From positions 124,001-188,000 of the forward strand of contig NZ_JBJQOQ010000006.1 of NCBI RefSeq assembly GCF_046036945.1: a stretch of 64,000 nucleotides of DNA, read 5' to 3'. Below, piece after piece: positions 16,576 to 24,061 of the stretch. The position numbers were made by a program, and so were the translations under genes. Within the stretch, counting starts at the first letter, position 1; each line of letters opens with the position of its first letter. The notes beneath the pieces are model-generated. The model was not told the origin of the DNA. It did no database searches and worked only from the letters and a program-made list of their open reading frames with translations. This DNA is from Brevibacillus_C sp046036945 (lineage in GTDB: Bacteria > Bacillota > Bacilli > Brevibacillales > Brevibacillaceae).

Positions 16576-17208
16576 ATGCAAAATGTATACCTATTTGTCC
16601 TGATGTCCATTTTACTCATCATTTTGCCTGGTCCGGACACCGGATTGGTCACCCAAAACACGATCTCCCACGGAAGGGCCGGCGGGATCAAAACGATTCT
16701 CGGCATTTCTTCCGGACTGACGATTCATACGTTAGCGGCTGTTTTCGGGCTTTCGGCGATGATCGTGAAATCAGCGGTCGTGTTCTCGATTTTTAAGTAT
16801 CTGGGGGCTGTATATCTCATTTACCTTGGCGTGACTTCGCTTCGGTCCCTGCGGAAGGAAAAAGCCGTTTCGACGGAACATGATCGGCTTGTCTATTCGA
16901 AATACCAGACCGCCTCCACCTTTCGCCAAGGCTTTCTTACCGACCTCCTCAATCCGAAGGTGGCCGTCTTTTTCCTTACATTTCTTCCGCAGTTTTTGAA
17001 GCTGGGAAGCGACCCCCTTCTGCCATTTCTGATCATGGGCATGACGTATACCCTTTTGACGGTCATTTGGCTCATCCTGTATGTGTATTTAATTGATTAC
17101 TTTAGCAAGTGGATGAAACAACCATCCACGCAGCGTGCCATTCAAAAAATCACGGGATTGGTTCTTGTGGCTTTTGGAATCAAGCTTGCCCTGGAACACA
17201 GGCCTTAG
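16576..17208 (+). CDS. LysE family amino-acid exporter
   Basis: A 210-residue membrane protein with about six hydrophobic segments. It carries the LysE/RhtB motif ILPGPDTGLVTQNTISHGRAGGIKTILGISSGLTIH at its N-terminus and GFLTDLLNPKVAVFFLTFLPQF mid-protein. It would export an amino acid or analogue. The ATG at 16576 is preceded by GGGAGTGGG; an upstream in-frame ATG at 16504 would overlap the promoter. The 3' end overlaps by 29 bases the extended reading frame of the broken nucleotidyltransferase on the other strand. Confidence 0.88.
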   Translation: MQNVYLFVLMSILLIILPGPDTGLVTQNTISHGRAGGIKTILGISSGLTIHTLAAVFGLSAMIVKSAVVFSIFKYLGAVYLIYLGVTSLRSLRKEKAVSTEHDRLVYSKYQTASTFRQGFLTDLLNPKVAVFFLTFLPQFLKLGSDPLLPFLIMGMTYTLLTVIWLILYVYLIDYFSKWMKQPSTQRAIQKITGLVLVAFGIKLALEHRP

Positions 17209-18096
17209 GTCGAACAGGTGCGCCGTTACGCCAACTCACCACGCCTCTTAACAATGCGTACCAGGGTGAGGTTTTACTATTTTTGGAGGGCAACGATTCA
17301 CTCCGGCTGCAAAATAACTCCTGCATCTTTGTTTTTACATAATCTCTAAGGGATAATAGCTCATTTACCTCAAAAACCACGGCTTCTTGACGATCTGCAT
17401 AACCTTTTAGGGCTTTTTGAATCGTCCCATGCATCTCCTTTGGCAGTGATGCCAAGCCCCAGTTGCCTGCTTCCCGTTTGGATGAAATCATGCCTTCTTT
17501 TAGATACCAGTACACTCTGATTGCATTCAATGTACAATAAACCGGATTCTGGTTCATATTCTCCAAGCATTCTTCAAAATCGCCCATGATAGCCGACATA
17601 TAATCCGAGCGAGGAACGGAAGGAAATACGTCATGTACAGGCCTTCCTTCCACACATATCCCCCGATGATACAAAACGGTAACATGTGCCGCCAAATCAG
17701 GATCCTTCAGTTGATCGTCGTTTAGGTATTGATTCGCCCCTTTGCATAAATCCATTTCATACCGTTCCCTCCAAAATTCACTATAATGAAAGTCAAAGGG
17801 ACAGGGGTGCTGCCAGTTTTTTAATTGCTCTTCATTGAGAAAGCTGATTTCCACAGGGAACGGTTTACTTGAAATCTCCAAAAAAAATAGTGCGAATTCC
17901 CTTTTGTCATCAACAGTCACAGGACTTTTTGTGACAACGATCGCATCTATATCACTGCTTTTAGGATTAAATCCACCATCGCCAACGAACCATGAATGTA
18001 GAAACCAATAAAGTCTTCTTTTGTAATTTCCTTGGTTTTTTCCAATATCGTAAACACAAAATCTTTCGTAGAAGGGAAGCAGGTATTCCAATCCAT
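17180..18096 (-). pseudogene. Frameshifted aminoglycoside adenylyltransferase-like nucleotidyltransferase
   Basis: The N-terminal part (ATG 18096 behind GGAGGG) reads to FIGFYIHGSLAM and then leaves frame; the rest continues in another frame as GGFNPKSSDIDAIVV and onward. Joining them restores the nucleotidyltransferase motif HGSLAMGGFNPKSSDID, so one G is missing near plus 17973-17977. The body (SFLNEEQLKNWQHPCPFDFHYSEFW, HRGIC, KEAGNWG-like KREAGNWG) matches the DUF4111 aminoglycoside adenylyltransferase type. After about KTKMQELF the frame runs on for some 43 unrelated residues into the LysE gene end, so the native stop is also lost. AT-rich compared with neighbours, suggesting acquisition and decay. 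Confidence 0.8.
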
Positions 18097-18242
18097 ATCT
18101 ATATAGGCCCTCCGATTATGCAATTTCGTTATACCTTTTGAGGAAAACCGGAAAACCGGCAAACTGATAATCTGAACTTACCATAGAGTACCCTGATTGT
18201 GGAAAGCTGTCTTAAAAATTATCGCATATGGAAGTGAAAGAA

Positions 18243-19004
18243 ATGAGATTTGTTCAAATTACAAAAAGTAATATCGAAACGGAACACATATGCTATGCAT
18301 TAGGGGCAAAACAATATGAAAGTGCAGTAAATGAGAAGAAGCAATGGCTAACAGAACGAATGGAAGAAGGATTAGTTTTTTACCGTTTAGATGAACGAGC
18401 AAAAGTATTTATAGAATACTTGCCTGCTGAAATGGCGTGGATTCCTATTGAAGCACCAAATTATATGTATTTTAACTGTTTATGGGTTTCAGGTAGACAT
18501 AAAAATAACGGGTATGCAAAACAATTGTTAAAACATTGCAAAGAAGATGCAATCAATCGTGGAATGGATGGGATTGTACATATTGTAGGTAAGAATAAGT
18601 ACCCGTTTTTAAGTGATAAACGTTTCTTTGAACACATGGGGTTTGAGTTAGTAGACCAAGCAGAACCTTATTTTCAATTAGCAGCATTGAAGTGGAATAA
18701 ACAAGCTGTTGTGCCTTCATTTAAAAAACAGGTAAAGACTTATTCAGATGATGAAGGTATATCTATTTATTACACCGTTCAGTGTCCATATGCTGTTGGT
18801 GTATTAGAAGAACTAAGAAAAATAGCAGAAAACAAAAGTGTCCCTTTTAAAACTTTTAGGATAACAACGAAAGAAGAAGCACAAAATTCTCCGACAATAT
18901 GGACCACTTTTGGTTTGTTTTATAACGGGGAATTCATTACACACGAAATAATCAGTCCAAACAAATTTGACAAATTACTAACAAAACGATTGGCAAAAGA
19001 ATAA
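18243..19004 (+). CDS. GNAT N-acetyltransferase with YoaP-like C-terminal domain
   Basis: A 253-residue protein with two parts. A GNAT domain covers about 50-150 (FNCLWVSGRHKNNGYAKQLLKHC is the acetyl-CoA loop; FFEHMGFELVD is the usual C-terminal strand). A C-terminal segment (about 175-250, SIYYTVQCPYAVGVLEELRKIAE onward) resembles the YoaP-like domain of B. subtilis YoaP. Substrate unknown. The ATG at 18243 has GGAAGTGA upstream; an in-frame ATG at 18228 is possible. Base composition is clearly AT-rich relative to the rest of the window, as is the adjoining pseudogene, pointing to transfer from a low-GC Bacillus-like donor. Confidence 0.8.
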   Translation: MRFVQITKSNIETEHICYALGAKQYESAVNEKKQWLTERMEEGLVFYRLDERAKVFIEYLPAEMAWIPIEAPNYMYFNCLWVSGRHKNNGYAKQLLKHCKEDAINRGMDGIVHIVGKNKYPFLSDKRFFEHMGFELVDQAEPYFQLAALKWNKQAVVPSFKKQVKTYSDDEGISIYYTVQCPYAVGVLEELRKIAENKSVPFKTFRITTKEEAQNSPTIWTTFGLFYNGEFITHEIISPNKFDKLLTKRLAKE

Positions 19005-19089
19005 TACTTTTTGTTTGAAAAAGCATTTAAAGTCCTTATAGGTATATTGTCAACAATATTAGGCAACATAGTTTTTTTAAAAAAAGCGG

Positions 19090-19120
19090 TTGACCTTCAC
19101 GTTGCGTAAAGGAGTACGAT
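19090..19120 (+). promoter_or_regulatory. MerR-type promoter with 19-base spacer and dyad operator
   Basis: TTGACC (19090-19095) and TACGAT (19115-19120) are 19 bases apart, the hallmark of MerR-activated promoters. The spacer region holds the dyad CCTTCACG TTG CGTAAAGG (19094-19112; one mismatch), close to operators of TipA/Mta-type regulators. It directly precedes the merR-type gene, so autoregulation is expected. Confidence 0.8.
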
Positions 19121-19142
19121 TTTCTTGTCAGGAGGTGAACAG

Positions 19143-19907
19143 ATGGAATACACCGTGCAGAAGCTGGGGCAATTGGCCGGAGTCAGCACCAGAACGCTCC
19201 GCTACTACGATGAGATTGGCATCCTTAAGCCGGCAAGGATCAACTCGTCAGGGTACCGGATCTACGGTCAGGCGGAAGTGGATCGGCTGCAGCAAATCCT
19301 GTTCTACAGAGAACTGGGCGTCAGTCTGGACCGGATCAAAAAGATCATCACCGACCCTTCCTTTGACAAGGCCAAAGCCCTTGCAGAGCATCGGGCTCAA
19401 CTCCTCGACAAAAGAAGGCAATTGGATTTGCTGATCGTAAATGTAGAAAAAACCATCTCTATGACAGAAGGGAGAGCGACCATGACCGATAAAGAGAAAT
19501 TCGAAGGGTTCAAGCAGCGGTTGATCGAAGAGAACGAGCAAAAGTACGGGAAAGAAATTCGCGAAAAATATGGCGATGACACCGTTGACCAGTCTAATGA
19601 AAAGCTGAAGAACATGACCCAAGAGGAGTATGAAGAAGTGACTGCGCTTGAGAAAAGGATACTCGACACGTTAGCGGAAGCCCTCAAAGACGGCGATCCA
19701 GCCAGCGAAACCGCGCAAAGGGCGGCAGACTTGCACAAGCAGTGGCTGACCTATTACTGGAAGGAGTACAGCAAAGAAGCGCATGCGGGCCTGGCCCAAA
19801 TGTACGTAGATGACGAACGCTTCAAGGCCTACTACGACAAACAGCAGCCGGGTACGGCAGAATTTCTCAGGGATGCCGTTTACATCTACACGGAGCAGAA
19901 GAGATAA
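19143..19907 (+). CDS. MerR family regulator with TipAS ligand-binding domain (TipA/Mta/SkgA type)
   Basis: A 254-residue protein. It has an N-terminal winged HTH (YTVQKLGQLAGVSTRTLRYYDEIGIL, then GYRIYGQAEVDRLQQILFYRELG), a dimerisation coiled coil (about 75-115), and a C-terminal TipAS-like all-alpha domain (about 130-254, ending AEFLRDAVYIYTEQKR). These regulators bind drugs or other hydrophobic ligands and activate their own gene and sometimes efflux genes. GGAGGTGA lies 5 bases before the ATG. The upstream 19-base-spacer promoter supports autoactivation. It stands alone, with no efflux gene adjacent. Confidence 0.93.
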   Translation: MEYTVQKLGQLAGVSTRTLRYYDEIGILKPARINSSGYRIYGQAEVDRLQQILFYRELGVSLDRIKKIITDPSFDKAKALAEHRAQLLDKRRQLDLLIVNVEKTISMTEGRATMTDKEKFEGFKQRLIEENEQKYGKEIREKYGDDTVDQSNEKLKNMTQEEYEEVTALEKRILDTLAEALKDGDPASETAQRAADLHKQWLTYYWKEYSKEAHAGLAQMYVDDERFKAYYDKQQPGTAEFLRDAVYIYTEQKR

Positions 19908-19923
19908 GCAGTTCATGGCAAAT

Positions 19924-19966
19924 GGGGCTGTACCGCGGTCATTCGACCCGGTGCAGCCCCTTTTTT
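19924..19966 (+). terminator. Rho-independent terminator after the MerR gene
   Basis: GGGGCTG(T)ACCG pairs with CGGT(G)CAGCCCC and is followed by six T. Confidence 0.85.
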
Positions 19967-19973
19967 GACCAGC

Positions 19974-21371
19974 CTACAAAGATGCCTTGTCATCAACCGG
20001 ATTGGGGGCGGTAAGCCATGTGCCAATCAGCATGGTAATGCCGGAAGCAGCCACGCCCAGTACAATGGCATTGAGCGAAGACAAGCCCTCGATGACCAAA
20101 TCGGCGATCACCACAATGGAACTGACCGTCATCGACAGAAGTGCTACCCGGGCGGTTACCCTTTTCCAGAAAAAGGCGGCGAGAATTGGGATAAAGACGC
20201 TGCCTGACAGCAAGGCGTACGCCACATCCAGAGCGACCACGATATTCTTCAGCCAGGCGGCGATGAGGATCGCGGCCGCTCCGGCTGCCAGCAGCACCAG
20301 CCGGGTCATGTTCAGTTTCTCTTTGTCGCTGTAGGCTCTCTTCGCATAGGGCAAAAACAGGTCGTTGACGATCACCGTAGCCGAGGCTATGATCGTTCCC
20401 GAAGCGGTCGACATCACCGCGGAAGCCACCGCTGCCAGCACCAGCCCGAACAGCCCTGCGGGGAGGTACTTCATCGCTAGTTGGGGAATGGCCTGCTGGG
20501 GGTCGGCCAATCCCGGCATCAGCACGCTTGCCGTCATCCCGATGAGCGCGCCCGAGACGGCGTAGATGATGCAGTACACCCCGGCATAGATCGTCCCTTT
20601 CGTTAAAACGCTTTCATTTTTAGCCGTAAACGCCCGCTGCCAGATGTCCTGCCCGATCATCATACCCAAAAAGTACAGGAGGAAGTAGGAAAAAATCCGC
20701 GACGGGCCGAGATTAGTGATGCTCAAAAAGGACGGATCCACCTTTTCCATCAAGCCGCCGATGCCGCCCACGTTGTACAGCCCGATGGGCAGGAGCAGGC
20801 AGATCAATCCGATGGTCATGACCCAAAACTGGATCACATCCGTCAAGGTGACGGCCCACATGCCGCCGAGAACCGTGTACAGAAGGACGATACAGCCGCC
20901 GACAATGATCGCTGCCGTGTCGTTGAAGCCAAACAGCGTAGATAAAATGATTCCCATAGCGATAATCCCGGTAACGCAGACCATCAAATCGTAAACCGCC
21001 ATGACCACGGCGCTGATCGCCCTGCTGCCGGCGCCAAACCGCTTGCCCAGCAGCTCGCTGACACTGTAGACATTGGCCCGACTAAGATGCTTGGAAAACA
21101 AGAGGCCCATGCCGATGATCCCAAGGCCAATCATCACCACCAGCCACATGCCGGAAATGCCATAGGTGTACCCTAATCCCGAACCGCCAAGCGTGGACGC
21201 GCCGCCCAGAACCACGGCCGCCATGGCGGGTACGTACAGTCCGTAGCCCAGCCGGCTGCCAGCGATTAAGAAATCGCGGTGGTTTTTGACGGACCGGATG
21301 CTGGCAAATCCGATCGCCGCCAACACGGCCAAATACAGCACCATTACAAACATATCAATCCCGCTTGCCAT
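19974..21371 (-). CDS. Sodium:solute symporter (SSF family)
   Basis: A 465-residue membrane protein with about 13 hydrophobic segments, starting with the extracellular N-terminus typical of the SSS family (MASGIDMFVMVLYLAVLAAIGF). It contains AAVVLGGASTLGGSGLGYTYGISGMW (TM2-loop, Na+ site region) and AAVASAVMSTASGTIIASATVIVNDLF (TM8-9 signature). It would import an organic solute with Na+. It lies 31 bases after a ureohydrolase gene and shares its sigma-54 promoter, so a guanidino compound or its product is the likely cargo; that is inference. Confidence 0.88.
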   Translation of the reverse strand: MASGIDMFVMVLYLAVLAAIGFASIRSVKNHRDFLIAGSRLGYGLYVPAMAAVVLGGASTLGGSGLGYTYGISGMWLVVMIGLGIIGMGLLFSKHLSRANVYSVSELLGKRFGAGSRAISAVVMAVYDLMVCVTGIIAMGIILSTLFGFNDTAAIIVGGCIVLLYTVLGGMWAVTLTDVIQFWVMTIGLICLLLPIGLYNVGGIGGLMEKVDPSFLSITNLGPSRIFSYFLLYFLGMMIGQDIWQRAFTAKNESVLTKGTIYAGVYCIIYAVSGALIGMTASVLMPGLADPQQAIPQLAMKYLPAGLFGLVLAAVASAVMSTASGTIIASATVIVNDLFLPYAKRAYSDKEKLNMTRLVLLAAGAAAILIAAWLKNIVVALDVAYALLSGSVFIPILAAFFWKRVTARVALLSMTVSSIVVIADLVIEGLSSLNAIVLGVAASGITMLIGTWLTAPNPVDDKASL

Positions 21372-21402
21372 CTCGCTCCCCCCTCAAAATATCAACTTGG
21401 AA

Positions 21403-22362
21403 TCAAAGCCCGCCGTTTGCCCGCTTCCCCCACGCGACAAGTGAAATGAATTCGTATGCGATATTTGCGGCGGCGAGACTGGTTACCCGGGCCGGGTCCC
21501 GGTCGGGGAGAACTTCTACGACGTCAAAACCGACAATGTTGAGTCCGGTCAGATTCCTGACAAATTGCTGCGCCTCAAATGTGGTAAAACCGCCGACCTC
21601 CGGAGTTCCTGTGCCCGGAGCGTAAACCGGATCCAAAAAGTCCACGTCGAACGAGACAAACACGGGATTGTCGCCAACGCGCTGCAAGATCGTCTCCCGC
21701 AGCTCTTTTGGCGTAAGCTGCCTGAGCTGGTCTGTCGTGATGATCTTGTAGCCCAGGGCTTCTCCGTCTTTCAGATCGCTCGGACCGTACAGACTTCCCC
21801 TCATTCCGATCTGAATGGAGCGGTTTGGGTCGACCAGTTCTTCTTCTGCGGCCCGCCGGAAAACGGTGCCATGGGTGTACTTTTTGCCGAAGTAGGAGTC
21901 CCAGGTGTCGCCATGGGAATCGAAGTGAACCAGACTTACCTTGCCGTACTGTCTGGCCATCGCTCTAAGGTGCGGCAGCGTGACAGAGTGATCGCCCCCG
22001 ATGAGAATCGGTACGACCTTGTGCTGCAGGAGTTTGGCCAGCTGCTCTTCAATCAGTTGGTATGATTCCTCGATATAACCGGGGTTGACGGCAAAATCCC
22101 CGTAATCTACGCCAGAGCAATACGCGAAGATATCGATATCCAGTCCCGGATTGTACGGACGCAGCAGCGAAGACATGGAGCGCACAGCTTCCGGTCCAAA
22201 CCGGGTGCCGATGGCAAAGCTTCCGCCCGTATCAAACGGGACGCCGACGACGGCAAAGTCGATATCCTCCTCTGTTCTGACGTGGGGAAGCCGCATAAAC
22301 GTCTTGACGCCGGTAAAACGGGGTGATTGCTGTGAATCGACAGGTGCATACTTTCGAACCAT
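21403..22362 (-). CDS. Ureohydrolase, agmatinase/guanidinobutyrase-like
   Basis: A 319-residue Mn-dependent arginase-superfamily enzyme that releases urea from a guanidino compound. Metal motifs are GGDHS (about 122-126), HFDSHGDTWD (about 146-155; Ser where most relatives have Ala in DAHxD) and SFDVDFLDP (about 237-245). YTHGTVFRRAAEEELVD and YAPGTGTPEVGGFTTFE are typical of agmatinase, guanidinobutyrase and guanidinopropionase subgroups, which cannot be told apart by eye. GAAGGAGGG lies before the ATG. First gene of a two-gene unit with the symporter, downstream of a sigma-54 promoter. Confidence 0.87.
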   Translation of the reverse strand: MVRKYAPVDSQQSPRFTGVKTFMRLPHVRTEEDIDFAVVGVPFDTGGSFAIGTRFGPEAVRSMSSLLRPYNPGLDIDIFAYCSGVDYGDFAVNPGYIEESYQLIEEQLAKLLQHKVVPILIGGDHSVTLPHLRAMARQYGKVSLVHFDSHGDTWDSYFGKKYTHGTVFRRAAEEELVDPNRSIQIGMRGSLYGPSDLKDGEALGYKIITTDQLRQLTPKELRETILQRVGDNPVFVSFDVDFLDPVYAPGTGTPEVGGFTTFEAQQFVRNLTGLNIVGFDVVEVLPDRDPARVTSLAAANIAYEFISLVAWGKRANGGL

Positions 22363-22397
22363 TACGTTCCCTCCTTCGTGAATGTACGGCAGTAAGT

Positions 22398-22415
22398 AAG
22401 CAATCGTCGTGCCAA
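22398..22415 (-). promoter_or_regulatory. Sigma-54 (SigL) promoter of the ureohydrolase-symporter unit
   Basis: On the minus strand the sequence is TTGGCACGACGATTGCTT: the -24 TGGCAC (plus 22409-22414), 5 bases, then the -12 TTGCT. It matches the TGGCAC-N5-TTGCW consensus without mismatch and lies 36 bases before the ATG. The neighbouring gene encodes a sigma-54 activator. Confidence 0.88.
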
Positions 22416-22445
22416 TCCGGAATACCGGCGAAAATCGCTGATGAG

Positions 22446-22463
22446 CTAGTCATTTTTGACTAG
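22446..22463. promoter_or_regulatory. Candidate upstream activator site for the sigma-54 regulator
   Basis: CTAGTCATTTTTGACTAG is a perfect 7-base inverted repeat around four T. It lies about 32 bases upstream of the -24 element. It is built into the last codons and TAG stop of the regulator gene, so one stretch serves as coding end and likely enhancer. Confidence 0.7.
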
Positions 22464-23819
22464 GCGATTTTTGACGTACTTGTTGATTTTGCGGTTTGCC
22501 GTCGACTGGCTGATCCCCAGCTGCTTGGCGAGCATGACGCTGCTCGGATACTTATGGTACATCCGGGTGATAAACTCTTTTTCGACCGCTTCCATGTAAC
22601 GGTCAAATCCGATCGCTTCCCCCTCTTGCATCACGTGTTTTTCTTCGATCAGTTCCTGATTCAGTTCGATCAACAGATCGTTCGAGGTGATCATCGCCTT
22701 TTCGATAAAATTGCGAAGTTCCCTGACGTTTCCCGGCCACTCCTGCTGACTCATCCAGGCGACAAAGCTCGGGGCAAACTGTTTGTTCATCTTGTATTTG
22801 GCATTGAACTCCTCGGTTAGCTGATAGATGAGCGAGACGATCTCCTCCCTTCGTTCCCGGAGCGGCGGAATCGCGATCTTGATTACGTTGATCCGGTAGT
22901 AGAGATCCTCTCTGAATCTCCGCTCTTTGACCAACTGCTCCAAATTTTGATTGGTGGCGCAGATAATCCGGCAATGCAGCCTGATCCTGGCGTTTCCGCC
23001 CACCCGGGTAACCGTTTGGTTTTGCAGGACGGAGAGAAATTTTACCTGCAGGTTTAGCGGCAGTTCAGCGATCTCGTCGAGGAACAGCGTGCCATGCCCG
23101 GCCGATTCGAAATACCCCATTCTCCCGCCTTTTTTGGCACCGGTAAAGGAGCCCTCTTCATACCCGAACAGCTCCGATTCAATCAGTGACTCCGGGATGG
23201 CCCCGCAGTTCACTTCGATAAACGGTTCTTCTCTGCGCTCCGATATCTCGTGGATCATGTGGGCCAGCCGGTTTTTCCCCACGCCCGACTCGCCCGTAAG
23301 CAGCAGCGTTACGTCAAGATCGGCCACTTTTGAGACGAGGTCCAGCACTTTTTTCATCTTGCCGTTTGACAAGTACAGCCCCTGCACATTCTTGCTCTTT
23401 AATTCGGCGATCTCCTTCTGAAACAGCAGGATGGTTTTGGCGACCTGATCATTTCTCTTTTTCAACTGCTCCAGCTCCGTAATGTCCCGGGAAAAACTTA
23501 ACGTTCCGAGCAGTTGACCGTCTTCAGCAAAGATCGGAAAAGCTGATACGACCACTGTCCGCCCCGTCCTGGTCTGCTGTACGAGGGTCTCCCGGTCCCT
23601 GCTCTTCAACACCAGCGCGGTCACCGAAGGGCGGAGCACGCCGGCCTCTTCCAGAGCGAACACATTCTGCTCCAGGATCTCCTTCGCCTCGATCCCGTAC
23701 AGATCACTGCAGGAAGGGCTGACGGCCCGCACGTTTCCCAAGTGGTCCGTGATGAATATCTCGTCAAACGTATGCTGAATGATCAGCCGCAGCAGCAGCT
23801 CTGCATGTTCGTGCAGCAT
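22446..23819 (-). CDS. Sigma-54-dependent transcriptional activator (PAS, AAA+, HTH)
   Basis: A 457-residue regulator. It has an N-terminal PAS sensor (about 8-115), a short coiled linker, and an AAA+ domain with Walker A GESGVGKN (176-183), the sigma-54 contact loop as GSFTGA (223-228, usually GAFTGA), Walker B GTLFLDEI (243-250) and the arginine-finger region FREDLYYRINV. The C-terminal HTH is SSVMLAKQLGISQSTANRKINKY (about 428-450, TyrR-like). It resembles RocR/BkdR-type catabolic activators of bacilli. GGGGGG lies before the ATG. Palindromes related to its likely target site lie upstream of its own gene as well, suggesting autoregulation. Confidence 0.93.
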   Translation of the reverse strand: MLHEHAELLLRLIIQHTFDEIFITDHLGNVRAVSPSCSDLYGIEAKEILEQNVFALEEAGVLRPSVTALVLKSRDRETLVQQTRTGRTVVVSAFPIFAEDGQLLGTLSFSRDITELEQLKKRNDQVAKTILLFQKEIAELKSKNVQGLYLSNGKMKKVLDLVSKVADLDVTLLLTGESGVGKNRLAHMIHEISERREEPFIEVNCGAIPESLIESELFGYEEGSFTGAKKGGRMGYFESAGHGTLFLDEIAELPLNLQVKFLSVLQNQTVTRVGGNARIRLHCRIICATNQNLEQLVKERRFREDLYYRINVIKIAIPPLRERREEIVSLIYQLTEEFNAKYKMNKQFAPSFVAWMSQQEWPGNVRELRNFIEKAMITSNDLLIELNQELIEEKHVMQEGEAIGFDRYMEAVEKEFITRMYHKYPSSVMLAKQLGISQSTANRKINKYVKNRLVKND

Positions 23820-23831
23820 GCTCGTCCCCCC

Positions 23832-23868
23832 TAGTCATTTATGAACACATAATATTCAAAAATGACTA
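23832..23868. promoter_or_regulatory. Pair of TAGTCAT-type operator-like sites upstream of the regulator
   Basis: Site a (23832-23847) reads TAGTCATTTATGAACA. Site b (23853-23868), on the minus strand, reads TAGTCATTTTTGAATA. Both share the left half of the perfect palindrome at 22446-22463 and a degenerate right half. They lie 13-50 bases upstream of the regulator start, a position suited to autorepression. Confidence 0.55.
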
Positions 23869-23952
23869 AATAGTAAAGTTATTCGTCTCAAAAACGGCGA
23901 AAGGGACAGCCGATAACAGCTGCCCCTGGATATACCTGGTTCATATTCTCTC

Positions 23953-24030
23953 TTAGATCACGCTGACGAGGACAACGAGCGTGATCAGAAGCGTACCGCC
24001 CACAATCAGTGCTGTATTGCTCGTACTCAT
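23953..24030 (-). CDS. 25-residue hydrophobic peptide
   Basis: A short frame with ATG at 24030 behind GGGGGAGGGAAAGG and a TAA stop. After MSTSNTA the sequence is almost wholly hydrophobic (LIVGGTLLITLVVLVSVI), enough for one membrane span. It lies 31 bases after the Gate-domain permease gene on the same strand and upstream of the sigma-54 regulator. Small single-span partners of transporters are known (for example MetS), but I recognise no family here. Partner of the permease is inference; the good Shine-Dalgarno supports translation. Confidence 0.5.
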   Translation of the reverse strand: MSTSNTALIVGGTLLITLVVLVSVI

Positions 24031-24061
24031 ACCTTTCCCTCCCCCATGGCTCCTTTGCCGC

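Noticed and set aside
17180..18162. Functional aminoglycoside resistance gene
   Set aside because: The nucleotidyltransferase motif is broken by a frameshift and the C-terminus has lost its stop.
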